DNA of 64,000 nt from Hymenobacter terricola. Lineage in GTDB: Bacteria > Bacteroidota > Bacteroidia > Cytophagales > Hymenobacteraceae. The DNA lies in NCBI RefSeq assembly GCF_017921975.2, contig NZ_JAGEMO020000007.1, positions 334,928-398,927 of the forward strand, given 5' to 3'. This document shows, piece after piece, positions 58,251 to 64,000 of this stretch (the stretch's first letter is position 1; each line of letters starts with the position of its first letter). The notes under the pieces were generated by a model that made no database searches, was not told the origin of the DNA, and worked only from the letters and a program-made list of their open reading frames with translations. A program made the translations under genes and the position numbers.

Positions 58251-59252
58251 ATGAAAGCTGTAATTCCCGTCGCGGGCATTGGTTCGCGCCTGCGCCCCCA
58301 CACCCACACCCAGCCCAAAAGCCTGGTGCCGGTGGCCGGCAACACCATTCTGGGCCATATTATCGACCGCCTGACGGCCGCCGGCCTTACCGAGTTCGTG
58401 TTCATCGTGGGCTACCTCGGCGATAAAATTGTGCGCTACGTGCGCCGCACCTACCCCACCCTCAACGCCACCTTCGTGGTGCAGGAGCCCCGCGAGGGCC
58501 TCGGCCATGCCTTGTGGCTGGCCCGCGAAGAGTTCCGCCACGATACCGACGGCGTGCTCATCCTGCTCGGCGACACCATTGTGGACGTGGACCTGCCCGC
58601 CCTGCTGGCCACGCCCGGCTCGGTGCTGGCCGTGAAGGAGGTGAAAACCCCCAGCATGTTCGGGCTGGTGGAAACCGGGGCCAACGGCCGGGTGAGCAAG
58701 GTGGTGGAAAAACCCAAAATCCCGAAATCGAACTACGCCATGGTGGGCCTCTACAAGCTGGCCTACCCCGAAAAGCTGGCCGAGGCCCTGGAATGGCTGC
58801 GCGACGCCGACGTGCGCACCCACGGCGAATACCAGCTCACCGATGCCCTGATGCGCCTCATTGAGGAAGGCGAGGTGATGACGACTTGCTCGGTGGACAA
58901 CTGGTTCGACTGCGGCCGCAAGGAAACCCTGCTCGAAGCCAACGCCCGCCTGCTCAACCAGCCCGAGTTCCTGGAAGGCCGCGACTACTCCGAATTTCCG
59001 GATTCGGTGATTATTCCGCCGGTCAGCATCGGGCGCGGCTGCCAGATTTCACATTCCATTATCGGCCCCAACGTGGCCATCGGCGACAAAACCATCGTCA
59101 AAAACACCATTCTGAGCGACTCCATCATCGGCAGCTACTCCGAGCTGCGCTCGGCCGTGATGCACGACTGCATCGTGGGCTCCGACGCTTCCTTTCGGGG
59201 CATGAACCACTCGCTGAACATCGGCGACAACACGGAGATTGATTATAGCTGA
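58251..59252 (+). CDS. Sugar-phosphate nucleotidyltransferase family protein
   Basis: This 333-residue protein has the nucleotidyltransferase core MKAVIPVAGIGSRLRPHTHT, KSLVPVAGNTILGHI, LLGDTIVDVD and KVVEKPKIPKSNYAMVGLY, followed by a left-handed beta-helix C-terminal domain (SIGRGCQISHSIIGPNVAIG) like GlmU or RfbA relatives. It would make an NDP-sugar; the sugar is unknown. The promoter region lies in the 185 bases between it and lemA. Confidence 0.9.
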   Translation: MKAVIPVAGIGSRLRPHTHTQPKSLVPVAGNTILGHIIDRLTAAGLTEFVFIVGYLGDKIVRYVRRTYPTLNATFVVQEPREGLGHALWLAREEFRHDTDGVLILLGDTIVDVDLPALLATPGSVLAVKEVKTPSMFGLVETGANGRVSKVVEKPKIPKSNYAMVGLYKLAYPEKLAEALEWLRDADVRTHGEYQLTDALMRLIEEGEVMTTCSVDNWFDCGRKETLLEANARLLNQPEFLEGRDYSEFPDSVIIPPVSIGRGCQISHSIIGPNVAIGDKTIVKNTILSDSIIGSYSELRSAVMHDCIVGSDASFRGMNHSLNIGDNTEIDYS

Positions 59253-59347
59253 TGGCAAAGAAGACGAAAGCCAGGCTTCACCCGTAGTACCAAAACAATA
59301 ATAAGTTGCGCTCAAACCCGTACTTTTCCGGTAAAATCGCGCTGCTT

Positions 59348-60448
59348 ATGACCTTCCGCTTTGTTTTGGCCACGCTGCTGGCTGCCCTGTTGCTGGGGCC
59401 CGTGGGCCCGCTGCGTGCCCAAACGCCCCTCGGCCAGCCTTCGCTCGACGAGGCCAAGGTGCAAATCTGGTGCGCCACCGTGCGCTTCGTGTACGACGAC
59501 GCCGGCCGGCCCAACCTTAAAAGCACCGTGCGCTGCGAAGGCGGCAACCTCAACGCCCTGGCCGCCAGCATCCGGCCCGATAGCCTGCGCGTGTACAGCC
59601 TCCTCTATCAGGCCATCGAGGGCAGGAGCCGCATTTACCAGGGCAAAAAAGACAACCCCGCCCGCCTCGCGGCTCTGGCCAAAGCCATTGTGAGCAAGCT
59701 GAAAGGCTCGCCCGCCCGCCGCAAAGACCCCGCCCGCATGGCCCGCGTGGCCGCCCTCGAAACCGCTCTGACCAACTACGCGGTGAGCGGCACGCCCCTC
59801 GGCGACGTGGCCGCCGCCATGACGCCCGAAGTGGCCGATACCACCGTGGCCAGCGGCCACGCTCTCGGCACCGCCGAAGCGGCGGAAGCGCAAGCCGCGG
59901 CCGAGCGCGATGCGGCCGGCACTTCAGCGGCCCTGCCCGCTACCGGCCCCGGCAGCCTGCTCAACCGCTTTGCGGCCCCGCTGGCGCTTATTCTGAGCAT
60001 TCTGAGCCTGGTGCTGTACATCATGCTGCGCATCACGCTGGGCCAGTGGCGCCGCCAGCAGCGCCGCGAAACCCTCACGGCCAGGCAGGCCGCCACCACC
60101 GCCCAGGCCGCCGCCACCGAAACCGCCGCCGCCGTAGCCGACTCCGCAGCCCGCGTGAAGCGCGCCGAAGCCCTGGTACTGGCCGCCGCCACTTCCGACA
60201 CCAGCGCCACGCCCGCCCCGGCAGTTTCCGACCAGCTCAGCCACGCCCAGCGCCTGGAAGTAGAGCGGCTGGTGAGCCAGCGGGTGGACGAGGAACTGCG
60301 CTGGCTGCGGGCCAATCTGCCGGAGCTGGTGGCCACAGTGGTAGCCCAGCCTACCGTTACCGCCGAAAAGGATGAGCCGGAAGCCCCCCCCGCTGCGAAT
60401 GCGGCACCTGATGACTCGGTGAAGCCGATTGCCGATGATGTACCGTAG
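59348..60448 (+). CDS. Secreted/membrane Ala-rich hypothetical protein
   Basis: This 366-residue protein has a signal peptide (FVLATLLAALLLGPVGPLRA), a soluble domain with VQIWCATVRFVYDDAGRPNL, a long Ala-rich linker, one transmembrane helix (FAAPLALILSILSLVLYIML) and a cytoplasmic coiled-coil tail (QRRETLTARQAATTAQAA...LVSQRVDEELRWLRANLPEL). No family is recognised. The stop codon lies inside the repeat at 60445. Confidence 0.7.
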   Translation: MTFRFVLATLLAALLLGPVGPLRAQTPLGQPSLDEAKVQIWCATVRFVYDDAGRPNLKSTVRCEGGNLNALAASIRPDSLRVYSLLYQAIEGRSRIYQGKKDNPARLAALAKAIVSKLKGSPARRKDPARMARVAALETALTNYAVSGTPLGDVAAAMTPEVADTTVASGHALGTAEAAEAQAAAERDAAGTSAALPATGPGSLLNRFAAPLALILSILSLVLYIMLRITLGQWRRQQRRETLTARQAATTAQAAATETAAAVADSAARVKRAEALVLAAATSDTSATPAPAVSDQLSHAQRLEVERLVSQRVDEELRWLRANLPELVATVVAQPTVTAEKDEPEAPPAANAAPDDSVKPIADDVP

Positions 60449-60529
60449 CGCGGACTTTGTAGGCCGTGTCCCTGCGCCGATAAAGTCAACCTGACGGCGC
60501 GGGGACGCGGACTACAAAGTCCGCGCTAC
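60445..60529. repeat. GCGCGGACTTTGTAG-family inverted repeat element
   Basis: 35-base arms (60445-60479 and 60495-60529) matching in all but about four bases: GTAGCGCGGACTTTGTAG... The upstream gene's stop TAG (60446-60448) is inside the left arm. It is related to 50298-50408. Confidence 0.88.
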
Positions 60530-60592
60530 AGCTTCGCTGCTCGTTTCATGACGTTCTTCCCCGTCCCTCCCCTCTCCCATTTTTCCAACCAT

Positions 60593-62824
<2,232 letters not shown>

Positions 62825-63056
62825 GGGAATCGGATTGTAACCAGGTGCCGCCGCTTTGCGGCTTAATTCTGGTAAGGCGCGCGCAAGTCTACCAACGTGT
62901 CGCCGCTTTGCGGCTGTAAGAAGTACTTTCAAGTACGTCATCGCCTACGCCATCATTTAGCCGCAAAGCGGCGACACGTTGGTAGTAATCTCACAGCAGA
63001 ACGATTTTGAGCCGCAAAGCGGCGACACAGCTTTCCTCACAATCTGCCCAAGAACA
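62825..63056. repeat. REP-like repeats upstream of the transposase
   Basis: Four copies of a 19-27 base palindromic unit: GTGCCGCCGCTTTGCGGCT at 62845-62863 (+), CTACCAACGTGTCGCCGCTTTGCGGCT at 62889-62915 (+), its exact reverse complement at 62959-62985, and AGCCGCAAAGCGGCGACAC at 63010-63028. The two middle copies face each other as in a BIME pair. Core CCGC(TTTG)CGG forms a small hairpin. Confidence 0.9.
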
Positions 63057-63518
63057 ATGGCCGGCACCTACACCCAACTGCATATCCAGATAGTATTCGC
63101 AGTGTCGGGCCGAACCAACCTGATTCCCGCAAAACATCAGGAACAACTCAACCAATACGTCACTGGCACTATCACCAACAAAGGCCAAAAGGTTCTGGCC
63201 ATCAACGGAATGCCCGACCATCTGCACATCCTCATCGGGCTCCGTCCCGAAAAGGCACTGGCGGATGTAGTGCGCGACATCAAAGCCAACGCCTCACGCT
63301 TCATCAACGAACAAAATTGGGTCGTGGGCAAATTTGCCTGGCAGCGTGGGTACGGCGCATTTTCCTACTCCGCCTCCCACCTCGACCAGGTTATTCGCTA
63401 TATCCAACATCAGCAGCTACACCATGCCACCCGAACGTTTCGGGAAGAATATCAGGCGTTGCTCGACCGGTTTGGTATTCAATACGACCCGCGTTTTCTG
63501 GTGGACGAAGTTGACTAA
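63057..63518 (+). CDS. IS200/IS605-type transposase, probable REP-associated (RAYT-like)
   Basis: This 153-residue protein of the HUH single-stranded DNA transposase family has the HUH motif in MPDHLHILIGLRP and the catalytic Tyr in VIRYIQHQQLHH, with QLHIQIVFAVSGR at the N-terminus and KFAWQRGYGAFSYS before the Tyr helix. The surrounding REP-like repeats (four before, two after) have the arrangement expected of RAYT proteins, which act on such repeats. No IS605 TnpB is present. The start at 63057 begins MAGTYTQLHIQ. Confidence 0.9.
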   Translation: MAGTYTQLHIQIVFAVSGRTNLIPAKHQEQLNQYVTGTITNKGQKVLAINGMPDHLHILIGLRPEKALADVVRDIKANASRFINEQNWVVGKFAWQRGYGAFSYSASHLDQVIRYIQHQQLHHATRTFREEYQALLDRFGIQYDPRFLVDEVD

Positions 63519-63532
63519 AGACGCTATTCAAT

Positions 63533-63602
63533 GTGCCGCCGCTTCGCGGCTCTAAACCACAATTGCTACTTCATACTACCAACGTGGCGCCACTTTGCGG
63601 CT
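63533..63602. repeat. REP-like repeats downstream of the transposase
   Basis: Two copies: GTGCCGCCGCTTCGCGGCT at 63533-63551, with one change in the loop, and CTACCAACGTGGCGCCACTTTGCGGCT at 63576-63602. Both are on the plus strand, the same orientation as the first two copies upstream. Confidence 0.85.
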
Positions 63603-63685
63603 AATGGATTGCCTTTCGAATCCAAACCATTTGGCCCCGCCGGTGCTTTCCTGCTGGTTTTTCATTATCGCCTTGTCCACCTCAT

Positions 63686-64000
63686 ATGCAAATTGGAATT
63701 AGCTCCTTCGGTGAAATAGAGCCGGCCCATGTCGCCGGCCGGGACCACGCCGCCGCGCAACGAATGCAGGAACTCCTGGCCATGGCCAGGCTGGCCGATG
63801 AAACCGGCCTCGACGTCTTCGCCCTCGGCGAGCACCACCGCCCCGACTTCATCATCTCGGCTCCCGAAGTCATTCTCGCCGCCGTGGCGGCCATCACCAA
63901 GCGCATCCGCTTGTCCAGCGCCGTCACCGTCCTCAGCTCCGTCGACCCCGTGCGCACGTTCCAGAATTTCGCCACGGTGGACCTCATTTCCAATGGCCGG
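63686..64000 (+). CDS. LLM class flavin-dependent oxidoreductase, 5' part only
   Basis: The first 105 residues of a luciferase-like monooxygenase, which continues beyond the window. Typical marks are MQIGISSFGEIEPA, RLADETGLDVFALGEHHRPD, FIISAPEVILAAVAAITKRI and LSSAVTVLSSVDPVRTFQNF, then ATVDLISNGR, the conserved start of the FMN-binding region. The physiological substrate of this group is usually unknown. The start ATG at 63686 gives the standard N-terminus. Confidence 0.88.
   Translation, partial: MQIGISSFGEIEPAHVAGRDHAAAQRMQELLAMARLADETGLDVFALGEHHRPDFIISAPEVILAAVAAITKRIRLSSAVTVLSSVDPVRTFQNFATVDLISNGR

Overview
The window looks like chromosomal DNA of a GC-rich Bacteroidota, most likely Hymenobacter or a close relative (Cytophagales). 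The evidence is a C-terminal type IX secretion sorting domain, SusC-like and other TonB-dependent receptors, Bacteroidota-type promoter boxes (TAnnTTTG) often only a few bases from the start codon, bacillithiol synthesis (bshC), the SDR-type threonine dehydrogenase/kbl pair, and family names typical of the phylum (BT_3928, DUF1599, DUF1684, DUF3891, GDYXXLXY). The genus is inferred from GC content and gene repertoire; no rRNA or tRNA gene was recognised.

Layout. 1-9.8 kb: the 5' part of an E1 dehydrogenase gene, a tandem pair of outer-membrane barrel genes made by a local duplication, a SusC-like receptor, a 1210-residue secreted T9SS protein, a 42-bp minisatellite and a hypothetical gene. 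10-15 kb: an M16 peptidase, four small secreted proteins sharing an APGxP motif, and pheS. 15-27.7 kb: mostly housekeeping genes (acyltransferase, rimO, bshC, 5-formyltetrahydrofolate cyclo-ligase, exbD-tonB, a four-gene mnmD operon, thioesterase, rlmN), interrupted by an Imm50-like orphan. 27.7-35 kb: envelope proteins, DUF3891, and a low-GC two-gene module of an AAA15-type ATPase and a TOPRIM-like protein, which is the best candidate for an under-described defence system. 35-44 kb: a histidine kinase/response regulator pair divergent from a TonB receptor and a CitMHS transporter, followed by TerC and MFS genes. 44-48 kb: threonine catabolism (dehydrogenase and kbl), split by a patatin remnant and a low-GC membrane gene. 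48-55 kb: cdaA-folP, divergent from DUF1599 and BT_3928 genes, then an ABC permease, aroK and a hydroxylase. 55-64 kb: a small lipoprotein, a lemA-TPM-TPM operon, a nucleotidyltransferase, a prolyl oligopeptidase, an IS200/RAYT-like transposase flanked by its own REP-like repeats, and the start of a flavin-dependent oxidoreductase.

A striking overall feature is the density of intergenic inverted repeats. At least four families occur (GTCATGC..GCATGAC, TAGAGACGCA, TAGCGCGGACTTTGTAG, and AGCCGCAAAGCGGCGACAC around the transposase), together with three tandem arrays of 41-42 bp period. Many of the inverted repeats sit where a terminator is expected, and two families begin inside the TAG stop codon of the upstream gene. 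A family of about 230-residue hypothetical proteins is present three times (9.1, 31.3 and 47.4 kb).
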